DNA from: Mesostigma viride
Lineage: Eukaryota; Streptophyta; Mesostigmatophyceae; Mesostigmatales; Mesostigmataceae
Reading direction: 5' to 3'
NCBI GenBank assembly: GCA_009746045.1
Contig: RPFO01000165.1
Span: 4,005,367 to 4,069,366, forward strand
Length of the DNA stretch: 64,000 nucleotides
Shown in pieces: positions 36,301-46,738 of the stretch. Made by a program: the position numbers and the translations under genes. Within the stretch, counting starts at the first letter, position 1, and each line of letters starts with the position of its first letter. Under the pieces are notes generated by a model that was given only the letters and a program-made list of their open reading frames with translations, ran no database searches and was not told the DNA's origin.

Positions 36301-36476
36301 GTGTTGATGACCGTGAGCCTTACTATGCCTACGTGTAGTTAGTACCTGTGGCCGGTGTTCACCGTGTCAGGGTTTTGACCCTATGATCATGTGCCCAACT
36401 GCCTATGTGAGATAATTGTGTTTGTGGCCATCCTGATGTACACGGAGGTATTAGGGTTTGCGTCCCTAATAATCGC
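33359..36476. other. Uncharacterised region, possibly 3' part of the gypsy element
   Basis: 3.1 kb of mostly G+C-rich sequence with several medium frames (for example 34,066-34,422 and 35,085-35,744) rich in Pro/Ser/Arg and without known motifs. It sits between the chromodomain and the LTR-like repeats, so it could be additional coding or non-coding sequence of the same element, now decayed. Confidence 0.3.
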
Positions 36477-37371
36477 ACCCGCCTGCCGTATATCTGGCCA
36501 ATATAATTAATAGGCTAAGTAGGGCTTGCCGTGATATTTCCGGCACAGTTTGTAGCACTGAAAATAGTGCCGTATAGCAAAAGTTACAGAGTGCCAAAGT
36601 TGTAATTCCGGCATAATACTTTTCGTACCTACGGTGTCAGAATTACTTGGATCATTGCTTGCGTGGCTGTGTCCATAAATGATACTAGCGGACGCCCTAA
36701 CAAGGCGTGACAAAATGTTTAAGTTGAGCCGTATGCACTTGTGGAAAGAAATCTGATATTAATTAATTAATTAAACTCGTGCTCCCGTTGGGGAGTCACG
36801 GAGCACCGAAGTGCTTTTAATCCCTGTGTGTGCACTACAGGAGAAAGGGCAGAGACCCCCAGTCTCCTACATGCCAAAGGCATGCCACAGCTGCAATCGG
36901 GCGCGGCTAGCTAAAAGGACAGGCTAACGATCCGGCAAACTGTGGGTGCAATAAGACCCATGTGAGCATATCATAGCAAGGAGCGTGGGCAAGTAATCTG
37001 AACATAGCCAGGGCGTAGCATGGCTGTACTAGGACTAGGCTAAGGCTATGGCTGGTTGTGTACCGTGCGTTGGCGGCAAATCTGATATACTAGGTAGAGT
37101 ACCAAGTGCTGGGCGCCGCGCCCTTCACCCATGTATGGGCCAAATGCATCCAACGCCCACGAATGCGCCGCTCCTAACTGGACGGCCAATATTGCGTGGT
37201 TTTGTGACTTGCCAGCTTTCAGGCAGGCAACGTAGCATTTAACCTTTGGGTTGTCTCCTTAACAATTATGCCTCAGGCTCCGCAATAAAAAACTGGCTAT
37301 GGTAACAAAGTTGAGATGAGTTGCACATGCAATATATAATTTCGAGACGACTCCTAGGTCTATTTTCTTGA
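36477..37371. repeat. LTR-like repeat, first copy (interrupted)
   Basis: About 565 bp of its own sequence, highly similar to 37,381-37,948, split by a 318-bp insertion at 36,760-37,077. It ends in cttgaca and is followed by TGGTATCA, which resembles the primer-binding start complementary to initiator tRNA-Met. Confidence 0.7.
36760..37077 (-). mobile_element. SINE-like family-B element
   Basis: 318 bp bracketed by AAATCTGATAT at 36,749-36,759 and 37,078-37,088. The TTAA tail is at the left, so the element points leftward. Its 3' end folds as a hairpin (gtgctcccgttggggagtcac with bulges, about 36,780-36,800). The uninterrupted sequence is present in the neighbouring repeat at 37,655-37,670. 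No ORF, and no tRNA promoter boxes that I can see. Confidence 0.8.
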
Positions 37372-37380
37372 CATGGTATC

Positions 37381-37948
37381 ACCCGCCTGCCGTATATCTG
37401 GCCAATATAATTAATAGGCTAAGTAGGGCTTGCCGTGATATTTCCGGCACAGTTTGTAGCACTGAAAATAGTGCCGTATAGCAAAAGTTACAGAGTGCCA
37501 AAGTTGTAATTCCGGCATAATACTTTTCGTACCTACGGTGTCAGAATTACTTGGATCATTGCTTGCGTGGCTGTGTCCATAAATGATACTAGCGGACGCC
37601 CTAACAAGGCGTGACAAAATGTTTAAGTTGAGCCGTATGCACTTGTGGAAAGAAATCTGATATACTAGGTAGAGTACCAAGTGCTGGGCGCCGCGCCCTT
37701 CACCCATGTATGGGCCAAATGCATCCAACGCTCACGAATGCGCCGCTCCTAACTGGACGGCCAATATTGCGTGGTTTTGTGACTTGCCAGCTTTCAGGCA
37801 GGCAACGTAGCATTTAACCTTTGGGTTGTCTCCTTAACAATTATGCCTCAGGCTCCGCAATAAAAAACTGGCTATGGTAACAAAGTTGAGATGAGTTACA
37901 CATGCAATATATAATTTCGAGACGACTCCTAGGTCTATTTTCTTGACA
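37381..37948. repeat. LTR-like repeat, second copy
   Basis: Uninterrupted copy of the repeat at 36,477-37,371, only a handful of differences, separated from it by tggtatc. Two LTRs with about 14 bp between their probable TG...CA ends suggest an internal deletion or a recombination product. Confidence 0.65.
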
Positions 37949-38427
37949 CACCGGGCCTTTGTTGTGTGGTACTGTAGTCTGGTGTATCGGTGCATCAGCG
38001 CTGCACCGCATACTTTATGAGTGGTCCTTATCCTTTGTGTAGATGTAGTGGACCGGCGTGGTTCCTGTGTGCGAGGGCCAGGTCGGCCCGAGCGTACCTG
38101 ACCGTTAGTGGTCATTTATGCACGTCCTCAGTACCCCTCGTGTTGGCACTCGGCGTGTGTTATGATTTGTAACACATATTAGCTTGGGTCATGGCTGGTT
38201 AGGTGTTTCCTTCGTATTCCTGAATTGAATTGGTCAGGGCATAAGTGGTTGATGGCATATTATAGTTATACATATGTAAATGCGTTGAGATCTGATTCGT
38301 CGCGTCCGACTTTGGCACAGGGTAGTTCCTCAACGGGCGGCCTCACTAGTTTAGGTAGAACTAGACGTGGGTCCTTGGGACGTGGTTTAGGTCGCGGTAT
38401 AGCTAGGTAGAGACCTGCGGCGTAACA
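37949..38427. other. Spacer with no recognised gene
   Basis: About 480 bp from the second LTR-like repeat to the broken end of LINE copy 2. A Gly/Arg-rich frame 38,225-38,410 is not supported by any motif. Confidence 0.3.
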
Positions 38428-38826
38428 GGGGGGTAGGGGGGGCGGGTTGAGGACTTATGCTTTCAATCACCGTTTCGATTCTTCCTGCCAACGTGTCGAG
38501 GCGACGCCGACGGTTGGCTCGGGTGGCCAGGTAGAATGAGTCTGCGTCTGCACGCATACTAGAAATGCGTGCAGTCGTAAGAGGTTTCGGAGGCGGCCGC
38601 GCGAGGCGAGGCGAACCTGGCTCACTGCCGACCCGTTGCTCTCTCTCCGACAGCCCGAGGGCTGCGAAGGCAAAGGGGCGGGAAGGGGAGTTAGGCAGAT
38701 CCCACTGCTAGAGCCGCAGGGCCGCGAGCGTCGTCATTGATAGTTGAGAAGGGTTCGCAGCGCAGGCTCCGGCTCGGGTGCAAAGCGAACGAATTTATTA
38801 GGGGGACGGCCAGGCCCGGTAGCCAT

Positions 38827-38861
38827 TAAATAATTAATTAATAGACACGTGACTGCGCCCA
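38827..38861 (-). mobile_element. 35-bp LINE 3'-tail insertion
   Basis: Only half of the hairpin (gcagtcacgtgtc) plus the TTAA-type tail, inserted between two copies of GTAGCCAT (38,819-38,826 and 38,862-38,869). Copy 1 has one uninterrupted copy of the corresponding target at 17,443-17,452. Confidence 0.85.
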
Positions 38862-39189
38862 GTAGCCATACCTGAGCTGAAGATGCGGCCCCGGCGGATC
38901 CCCACACGTGCTGGGGAGCAGGTGACCGTCGATGCCGGTGGCGATGGCGGTGACGGCGGGGGCCGAGCAGGGGGCTGGGGCGCTGGCACGGCGGTATCCA
39001 TGGGGGTCGCCGTCATTGGAGGAAGGTCCTGGCCGTTAATGCGGACGATGAAGACGCCATTAAAGAGACGGGCATAGATGCTGCACTGTAGTTGCGTGTT
39101 GGCCTGCTTGGCTGCCCGAGCCTGGTGGACCTCCGGCCGGTTCAGGGCGGCAGCCCGGGCCTCAAGTTGCTCCGGGGTATAGTAATCGT

Positions 39190-39700
39190 ACCCTACCCTA
39201 CTTCAGGCCGCTTCAAGCTGCTCGGCAGTTGGCTTCCCGACTGCGAGGACGACATGACGACACGGATCGGCATGCCGTGGGCGCACCTCCATGACCACCG
39301 CCGCTGGTGGAGCAACCCCGCCCTACCCCGGATCGTCAAGCGTGACCTCTTCAAGGCCGTCATTCTGACGATCCTGACCTACGGCGCCGAGACCTGGACA
39401 CTGCCGCAGGAGCTGGAGCAGCGACTCGACGGCACCGTCTGTGGGGGCTCCGCGTGTGACCGCGTATGGCATTCATAGCGATTCGGGCCGCGGTGCCCAC
39501 ACCCCTGTAACTAGGACCTAGATAGCTTACACCATCCATTCCATGCATCCCATTCCATGTTCCCCTCCCACTGAGGACTTATGCTCACGTGACGCAGTCA
39601 CGTGTCTATTAATTAATTAATTAATTAATTAATAATTAATTAATTAATTAATTAATTAATTAATTAATTAATTAATTAATTAATTAATTAATTAATTAAT
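39190..39700 (+). mobile_element. LINE copy 4, 511 bp, internally deleted
   Basis: Bracketed by AGTAATCGT at 39,181-39,189 and 39,701-39,709. Contains ORF2 C-terminal sequence (TTRIGMPWAHLHDHRRWW, YGAETWTLPQELEQRLDG). It then jumps to the last codons before the 3' UTR, an internal loss of about 400 bp. It ends in hairpin 39,586-39,604 and an unusually long (AATT)n tail. Confidence 0.85.
39608..39700. repeat. (TTAA)n tail of LINE copy 4
   Basis: About 90 bp of TTAA/AATT repeat with one slip near 39,632, the longest such tail in the window. Confidence 0.95.
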
Positions 39701-39853
39701 AGTAATCGTCCATGCTCAGCTGGGTATCGTGGGGGTTTCGGCGGGCCTTCTGCACCTGCAGTTTGTCCTCCTTGCGGTGGAATTCCACTAAGACGGGGGC
39801 GGTGGGCCCGCCAAGCCGGCGTGCCGTTTTAATGACGACGCTTTGTTTGGGCC

Positions 39854-41783
39854 GCGGACGCTCTCTGGCTCACCGCAGCAGCAGCTCGACCAGTGGTATT
39901 CCTCCCAGTCCCGGCTGCTCGGCGCCCCCCCGCCGCCTCCGCCGCTTGGCCCTCTGGCGGCCGCACGCCTGGCAGTAGCACCTGCGGACGTCCCTGCGCC
40001 GCCCACGCCGCCCGCCGCTGAGCAGGACTACACGTACCCAGCCCTGACGGAACCCCTGGCCGACCCCAACGAGCTCCCGCCGTTCACCGAGCTCGAGCTG
40101 AGCACCGCCGCCAAGCAACTCCGCTTCTATGCCGCCGTTGGACCTGACTAGCTCCCAGCCCCGGTGATTAAGCTGACGGCGCTCACGGGGTTCCTGCTTG
40201 ACGTCTGCAACCGGATCCTGCTTGCCGACGCGCCGCCGATTCCTGAGTGGCAGCACAGCTACCGTATTATGCTGTACAAAAACAAAGGTTCCCCTGACGA
40301 CCCCGCCAACTACAGAAGAGTGTGCATCCAGAGCGCCGCACTTAAGTTGTTCATGCGCATGATCCTCAACCGCCTTCGTTCTGCTCTCGACTGTCACCTT
40401 GGGGAAAGTCAAATGGGCTTCCGTCCTGGGCGCAACACCGTCATGGCCATCTTCGTCGCGCATCGCCTCTTCGAGGAAATCGCTCTCCTGCAACCTGGTG
40501 AGTTTCCCGCAATCTTGATCTTCGTCGACTTCATCAAGGCTTTTGATTCTGTCCTCTGGGACGCTCTATGGGCTGTACTTGCTCGCGCTCGCGTCCCCAC
40601 TCCCCTGATTACCGTCATCCGCACGCTGTATGAGGGGTCGACCACTTCGGTGCGCACTCAACACGGCATTACCCCACCATGCCCACTGCAGACCGGCGTC
40701 TGGCAGGGTTGCGTCCTGTCGCCGTACCTGTTTATTATTGCAGTGGATTATGTTATGCGCCAGGCACGTGCTCGCTTTGCTAGCATTGCAGGCCGTGCCC
40801 CTGGCCTAGCGATCACGAACGAGCTTGGGGAAGGGGGGCCGACTAACAAGCAGAATTTACTAGCTGACCTCATTTATGCCGACGACATCACGCTCATCGA
40901 GAAGCCGGAGTCTGCCCAACTTTGGCTGGACTGCCTGGCGCTCGAGGCTAGGGCGGTTGGTCTAGAAATCAGCCCCAAAACGGAGGTCCTGGCCCAGTCG
41001 GCATGGCAGGGCCCCCACTGACCCACACTCCGCCTCTTAGACGACACCGAGGTCAACTACCCTCCTTCAGGCCGCTTCAAGCTGCTCGGCAGTTGGCTTC
41101 CCGACTGCGAGGACGAAATGACGACACGGATCGGCATGGCGTGGGCGCACCTCCATGACCACCGCCGCTGGTGGAGCAACCCCACCCTACCCCGGATCGT
41201 CAAGCGTGACCTCTTCAAGGTCGTCATTCTGACGATCCTGACCTACGGCGCCGAGACGTGGCCACTGACGCAGGAGCTGGAGCAACGACTCGACGGCGCC
41301 GTCACCAAGATGCTGCGCAAGGCCCTTAACATCCCCTTTGGTTTGCACATTAGTAATGAGGATTTGTACGCTGATTTGCCCTATGTTTCCCACATTATTA
41401 GGCACAGGCGCCTGGGCCTAGCCGGGCACCTGGCCCGCACAGATCAGGTAGATACATCAGATAGACTAGCTGGCACCAAGCCCGCCCAGCCTGGGCGATA
41501 TGTCCTCACCTGGCGTGCCCCCGGCCGCGCGCGGCAGGGCCGCCACCCGTGGACTTTTCGTGATAGACTCGGCATGGACATGTGCTACACTAGACGTGAC
41601 GGGCTCACCCCCGGGCAGCCTCCTGGTTTGTCTGTAATATGGAGGCAGATGGTGCGCAAGGATAGATGGCAAGTAGTGATGAAGGAGACCACCCCCAAGC
41701 CTGTGGGGGCTCCGCGTGTGACCAAGTATGGCATTCATAGCGATTCGGGCCGCGGTGCCCACACCCCTGTAACTAGGACCTAG
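39854..41783 (+). pseudogene. LINE ORF2 reverse transcriptase and C-terminus (copy 3, best preserved)
   Basis: One frame throughout, interrupted only by TAG at 40,149-40,151 and TGA at 41,019-41,021. RT landmarks: QMGFRPGRNTVMAIF, FVDFIKAFDSVLW, TGVWQGCVLSPYLFI, YADDITLIEK (catalytic Asp pair), EISPKTEVL. After the TGA: LLDDTEVNYPPSGRFKLLG, TTRIGMAWAHLHDH, YGAETW, RRLGLAGHLART. These are the thumb and C-terminal features of RTE-like proteins. The TGA is shared with copy 1, see findings. Confidence 0.85.
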
Positions 41784-41877
41784 ATAGCTTATACCATCCA
41801 TTCCATCCCATGTTCCCCTCCCACTGAGGACTTATGCTCACGTGACGCAGTCACGTGTCTATTAATTAATTAATTAA
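39854..41877 (+). mobile_element. LINE copy 3, 2.0 kb, 5'-truncated, inserted in copy 2
   Basis: Bracketed by TTGTTTGGGCC at 39,843-39,853 and 41,878-41,888, antisense to copy 2. Contains RT, C-terminal module, 3' UTR, hairpin (41,839-41,857) and TTAA tail. Confidence 0.9.
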
Positions 41878-41888
41878 TTGTTTGGGCC

Positions 41889-42819
41889 ACGCCGAGCTTT
41901 CCCAGGTAGGGAAGGGGTTGCCCCGGAGGTAGGTGCCCAGGCGTGCATCGTTGACGTTCGAGGGGACGCCCCGTACCACAATACTGCATGAGCGAATGGG
42001 TTCGTGCATAGCATCCCTTGTGCTGGCCTTGACGGCTGTTTTGATTTCGTTGATGAACTCCGTAGGGTTCTGAAGCGTGGCGGCATAGGTGGTCTTGGCA
42101 GGGGCTCTGGAGGCGGCAAGTTGTTGCTGGAGCTGGTGGAGGAGCTGCTGCTGCTGCTGCTGCTGCAGTCCTGCTGCAATGTGGGGGTTGGCGGAGTGGA
42201 TGGAGGTGTCGGCGTGTGAGGAATGGGCGTGGTGGGTGGCGAGGTGGTCATGGACAGGGTTGAGGGCAGCGTTGAGGAGGGAGGGGATGCGATTGAAGCA
42301 GGTATTGGCGACTTGCCTGGCGGTGATGTCGATGGCGGCAGCAACAGTGGGGTCGGCTCCCACGTCCAGAGAGGCCATGACAAAGCGCTCAAGGGCGCTG
42401 TCGGAAAGACGGGAGCACGTCCACCAGACTGCGAGGCAGAGGTCGATGTCGTCGGGGTTGTCATGGAGAAAATCTGACAGGTGGGTAACCTGTTGGTTGC
42501 AGTCCCGGATCTCGCACTTTTTCTCGGCAGCCAGTTGCAGGATGGTGAGGGCGGCAGCTCGGGACAGGCGCATGATGGCGTTAAGGCCTGGCCATTTGCC
42601 AGGTAAAAACGCGGCAGCTTCCTCGGCAGAAAAGGCCTCCTCGCGGGTATCCATGGCAGGGTCGCTGTTCGGCGGAGCGGTGGAGTGGAGCGGCTGGATG
42701 CTGACAGTGGCGTCCGGCATAGTGTGCAAGGGGGTTTCTAATGACGCCATGGCTTCATCAGCGAGTTGGTGCAGGGCCGCGGACGCTTGTGATTTTTGGA
42801 ATGAGTCGTATTCCGCCAT
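41889..42819 (-). pseudogene. LINE ORF1 (copy 2), N-terminal two thirds
   Basis: ATG complement at 42,817-42,819 (MAEYDSFQKSQASAALHQLA). The frame runs through polyQ without the stop seen in copy 1, through the RRM-like start (CSIVVRGVPSNVNDARLGTY), and is cut by copy 3 at 41,889. A small change near 41,905 disturbs the last codons. In copy 1 the corresponding region carries the 6.76-kb transposon. Confidence 0.8.
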
Positions 42820-43022
42820 ATCGAGCTGAAAAACAGCGATATTTGCTGGGCAGGGCGGTGCCGGTATCTTCGGAAATATTGAGCGATAGCTGCAGAAAAT
42901 TATATCAGCGTGTTCGTCTTCACAAGACAAGTCTAATGCAACCAACCTGATGAAATTTCACGGGCCGGAGTCAAAAGTTATGAGCATTCTTGTACATTGC
43001 ATTCCGTCACCACTTCCGTCTC

Positions 43023-43510
43023 ACTACCGTAGTGGCTGAAATCAAATTGCGAATAAATATTTTCGAATGCCCCCCCGAAAAGTGCTAAAATAATACTTCA
43101 ATTTACCCCGTAAAGTATGAAAACCGGGAGGCGCTACACCTGTTTCTGGCTGCAGGCCGCGGCGCAGCTAGATGAAGTGGAGCGCCGCGCTTGCCGCGCC
43201 GCGCCGCGTCGCGCCAGATTGAGAACGCGTTCAACTAGGGGCCCTGTTAGCACTGATTAGGGCCTTATGTCATACTGGTACTCACTTAATTTTCAGATAG
43301 GATCTGCGCTTGGTGGGTAATTAATGTAAGTCTTACTTGATAGGTTAGAATCCAAGTCAGACACTGAACTAGGTGCCCTAGTATAAACAAGCTCCCGGGC
43401 TCAAAGTTTACCTAACCCGGGCTGAACTTTCCCCGTAAAGTGTCAAAACCATGCAAAAAAACCCTCGAAAAATTATTTATTCGCAATTTGATTTCAGCCA
43501 CTACGGTAGT
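43023..43510. mobile_element. 488-bp MITE with 8-bp target duplication
   Basis: Inverted ends about 37 bp long (outer sequence ACTACCGTAGTGGCTGAAAT) at 43,023 and 43,510, bracketed by TCCGTCTC at 43,015-43,022 and 43,511-43,518. No ORF. An 8-bp duplication fits hAT-, P- or Merlin-like elements, and the terminus does not decide it. Confidence 0.85.
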
Positions 43511-43747
43511 TCCGTCTCACTAGTCTGTCCAGACTAGCTCAACAAACCATTTTAAAATGATTCCGATTCCCATGTCCTTCCAGCGACATCAGGCATTTAT
43601 TATTCGATACCAGACTCAATCGACTTGTAGAATTCCACCACCTGCCATCGTTGGAAAATGTCGGGCACGCGTGCAAAGGAACATAACAACAATGATAATG
43701 ACTGAGCATGTGGCATGGGCCATAGAATTGCCTATATATAGTCTCGA

Positions 43748-43878
43748 CCCTGTAACTAGGACCTAGATAGCTTCATACATCATCCATTCCATCCCATGTA
43801 CCCCTCCTGCTGAGGACTTAAGCTCACGTGACGCAGTCACGTGTCTATTAATTAATTAATTAGTTAATTAGTTAGTTA
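43748..43878 (+). mobile_element. 131-bp LINE 3' end
   Basis: Begins at the last codons/3' UTR (ccctgtaactaggacctag), contains the hairpin 43,825-43,843, and ends in a degenerate TTAA tail. Bracketed by ATAGTCTCGA at 43,738-43,747 and 43,879-43,888. Confidence 0.85.
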
Positions 43879-44184
43879 ATAGTCTCGATAGATGTCACTA
43901 TCACATGTCTGGATGAAATTGAAGTACTGTACTATCAAAGGAATATGGGGAATCGTTTCCTAACAAGTTATGGTTCTGATTATCACAAGGTGGTATAACT
44001 GTGCCACGGGCAATAACGCACACATTTCCAATTATATGTATAAACTACCTAATAAGACGCCCGTAATATAGTACCTGTTGGCAGTACTGTTATGTACAGG
44101 CAGGCACATATCAGCCCCTGTATGTAGCGGCAGTGCTGCCCCTATATTCACTGATCAAACACATTGGTCTCCCTTTGCACGCCT

Positions 44185-44475
44185 AATGAAAACATAAGCC
44201 TCATGAAACAACAATGACTAATGAAACAATGATGACTAATGAAACGATAAGCCTAATGAAACGATAAGCCTAATGAAACAATCATGACTAATGAAACAAT
44301 AAGCCTAATGAAACAAGAATGACTAATGAAACAAAAAGCCAAATAAACCAAGAATGACTAATGAAACAATAAGCCTAATGAAACAAGAATGTCTAATGAA
44401 ACAATAATGAGTAATGAAACAATAAGCCTTATGAAACAAAAATGACTCATGAAACAATAAGCCGAATGAAACCAA
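44185..44475. repeat. Minisatellite of aatgaaacaataagcct-type units
   Basis: About 290 bp of alternating 17-18-bp units (aatgaaacaataagcct and aatgaaacaagaatgact) immediately before the PAT element. Confidence 0.85.
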
Positions 44476-44498
44476 ACTGCTTAAGCACGCAACCGGCT

Positions 44499-44894
44499 TA
44501 GAATCGGGGTTCTCTGAACATAGCTTATTTATAGTGATAAGGAAGGGGAGCCGCTGATGCTAGATGAAATAGAGCTTGATGTTGTGATCGTAGTAAGGTT
44601 GATTAGGCTTCTAGTGTACGAGTATTACAGATGATACGGCCTAATTATTGCGGCCGGTACCTTGACGGGGTGCTGAGTACCTTGACGGATTTTTGCGTCT
44701 AGGTTCTCCTAAAAGATCTGTGGTTGTGGACGGGTTTGCAACAAGCACTATCTGAAGTGAAACTCGACGGCTAAAAATTATTAGAGGCCATTGCTGGAAT
44801 CTGGCCGTTGGTAGATAGTCGTTGGCTTTGGGCCGTTGGCCTTGAAACACGATAAAAGCTCGCTCACCTAGCTCATGGCGGTCTCTTTTGTTTT
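44499..44894 (+). repeat. Split direct repeat A1
   Basis: About 95% identical to A2 (49,475-49,870). Both copies keep a 69-codon open frame on the minus strand (44,641-44,850 and 49,617-49,826). Confidence 0.85.
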
Positions 44895-44965
44895 AAAGAA
44901 GGCGGCGACAGGGGTCAGGGGCAACGTACCTGACGCCTGGAATTCCTTTCTGCATAGCGGTTGGG

Positions 44966-45436
44966 ATGGCGAAGCCCGGGCGGAAGCCAGGTTCGACAGG
45001 TGCCGGGAAGCAATTTTCGAAAGCTAATCCCGAGGTGCCGACAGCTACTAAACAAATGGGAAAGGGCCGACTTACCTGGCGGACGCAGAAGAAAAGGCTC
45101 CATCAGGAGCTCTCCACTTGCTCGGGCCTGCCTGAGGTGCTCGCTGCCTTTGAGGCGGTCCTTGGGGCCGACTGGGTAACTACTGTCGGCCGGTGGTCTG
45201 GGGCCCAGTTGGAGTCCGTTGTTGGGCTGCTGGTCGACCACGTGGACGGGCCTGAAATTCTGGCAGCAGTGGACCCAAACGAAGCGCTGGTGGCAGCTCT
45301 CCAAAGCGACTGGGACTTGGCGGACTCGGATGAAGAGGAGGTGCATTCACCACACCGGCCCACGAAGGGGCGAAAAAGGGGAGGAAAAAAGTCGGAAGCC
45401 CAGCCGAGAGCAAGGGAAAGGCCGCGGGGGATGTGA
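44966..45436 (+). CDS. PAT element gag-like ORF, N-terminal part
   Basis: 156 codons from ATG 44,966 (MAKPGRKPGSTGAGKQF), basic start and end, central helical part (EVLAAFEAVLGADWVTTVGR; LESVVGLLVDHVDGPEILAA). Its TGA overlaps the ATG of the next frame (45,433) as ATGA, so either reinitiation or a frameshift joins them. The position before RT fits a nucleocapsid-like protein. No zinc knuckle. Confidence 0.55.
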   Translation: MAKPGRKPGSTGAGKQFSKANPEVPTATKQMGKGRLTWRTQKKRLHQELSTCSGLPEVLAAFEAVLGADWVTTVGRWSGAQLESVVGLLVDHVDGPEILAAVDPNEALVAALQSDWDLADSDEEEVHSPHRPTKGRKRGGKKSEAQPRARERPRGM

Positions 45437-46023
45437 GGGAGCAGCTCTTGGAGCTGGTGGCCATTATTGGCAAGCAAGGGCAGGCGGGCAAGGTAAAGGA
45501 GGAAGAGGAGTCCGAGGAGGAGGATTTCCTGACGAAATTGGAGGATGTGCTGGCAGGGGCCGATGGGGCTTCCAGGAAGCCGAAAAAGACCAAAGGGGTG
45601 ACGCTGCCCACTCGAGCACAAGTTGGTAAATTGGAGGGTGCAAGAGAGAGTGCTCCCCGAGGTGCTCGAGGATGCCAACGACAATGGAGGGGGGATAAAG
45701 AGTTGGATCACGGCTACTCGCTAAGGAGGGTGGAGGAACCAGGAAAGCAGGAAGGTGGTCATGAACATCGCCCTGGCCATGGACACACTCTTCAAGGAGT
45801 TGGGGCCGGCAGCCGGGGAGTTGGCTGGGGTAGAGTATCTCATGAGGGTGGTGGCAGCAATGCTCCTAGTGTAGTCCCAAAGGTCAGGAGGGTGGAAGGT
45901 GGCTGGCCACCTCCTTGCTCTCAAGGAGGATGCCTCCTTGGTGAGCAACCCAGCCATGAAGATGGCCCTGCAGAATGCCACGATGCTGGAGAAGCTGAGC
46001 AAGGCCCAGCAAACGAAGTAAAC
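45433..46023 (+). pseudogene. PAT element gag-like ORF, C-terminal part (broken)
   Basis: Begins MREQLLELVAIIGKQGQAGK with an acidic segment, and the natural reading changes frame near 45,640. In the third frame the sequence SRKVVMNIALAMDTLFKELG ... MALQNATMLEKLSKAQQTK is coherent but contains TAA (about 45,720) and TAG (about 45,870). Ends before 46,024. Confidence 0.5.
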
Positions 46024-46738
46024 ACCGAGAGGGTAAACTGCTCGCCCTTCCCACTGCCTCTTCCTACAATGCCTCTAAGCACTACGTGGGCGAGAGTGAG
46101 GTCAGCACGCAGACGCCAGCTTGCAACGCGCCGCCGCCGGACCTTCACCCTACAACACAAGGTGAATACATTTCTTGTTTTTGGTCCATTGGAGTTCCTT
46201 CCCACCAAGAGAAACATTTATTTTACATTTTTGTGTGCTAGGCTTTATACGGACAGCCTATACCACACCTTCAAACTCAGTGCACATCATTATCAAGTTG
46301 GTTATTGTACCACCATGCTGGGGGCCCAGCATACTCGAACACAAGGTGTTGCCCCTCAGAGCAGCATGGGTGGGTGGGTGGGAGCTGAAAAGAGGCCTCC
46401 CTGCGTCCCCTACACCACTCTAAGTACTGACTATCATTCACATTGCGCCACGCAGGCCTGCCGGCTGGCGCAGGTACAAGGTGTACTGACTGCCCATCAC
46501 AGTTGCGCCACGCCTGGCGGCTGGCGCAGGTACAAGGTCTAGTGACGTACGTTAGAAGCTACCTAGGCCTGCACTCCGGAACCACACTCAGCCTCGGCCC
46601 AAAAAGGGCCAGCCGGTGCAGTACCCTCGTGACAAGCGCTAGTCTTACGCTACCTACGGCAGTTCGGTCCCCTTTGAGCCCGTCCACGCGTCATATAAAA
46701 AATGAGCGAAGCTCAACAAGTGCGTGGCTAAATTGGCT
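46024..46738. other. Spacer within the PAT element
   Basis: No supported frame. Contains a tandem repeat of about 57 bp x2 (46,430-46,545; gcgccacgc...ctggcgcaggtacaaggt). Confidence 0.4.

Larger units (their letters stand above)
38428..43010 (-). mobile_element. LINE copy 2 (minus strand) with three nested LINE insertions
   Basis: Reading the minus strand: 5' UTR from about 43,010, ORF1 to 41,889, [copy 3], ORF1 39,843-39,710, [copy 4], ORF1 end 39,180-38,862, [35-bp insertion], 3' part of ORF1 and start of the ORF2 region, broken off at about 38,428. After removing the insertions it is collinear with copy 1 and lacks both the DNA transposon and the foldback element, so it supplies their empty sites. 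Confidence 0.8.

Noticed and set aside
44641-44850. 69-codon minus-strand frame in repeats A1 and A2
   Set aside because: Open in both copies, but the two repeats are about 95% identical, so this is weak evidence. No motif and no independent support.
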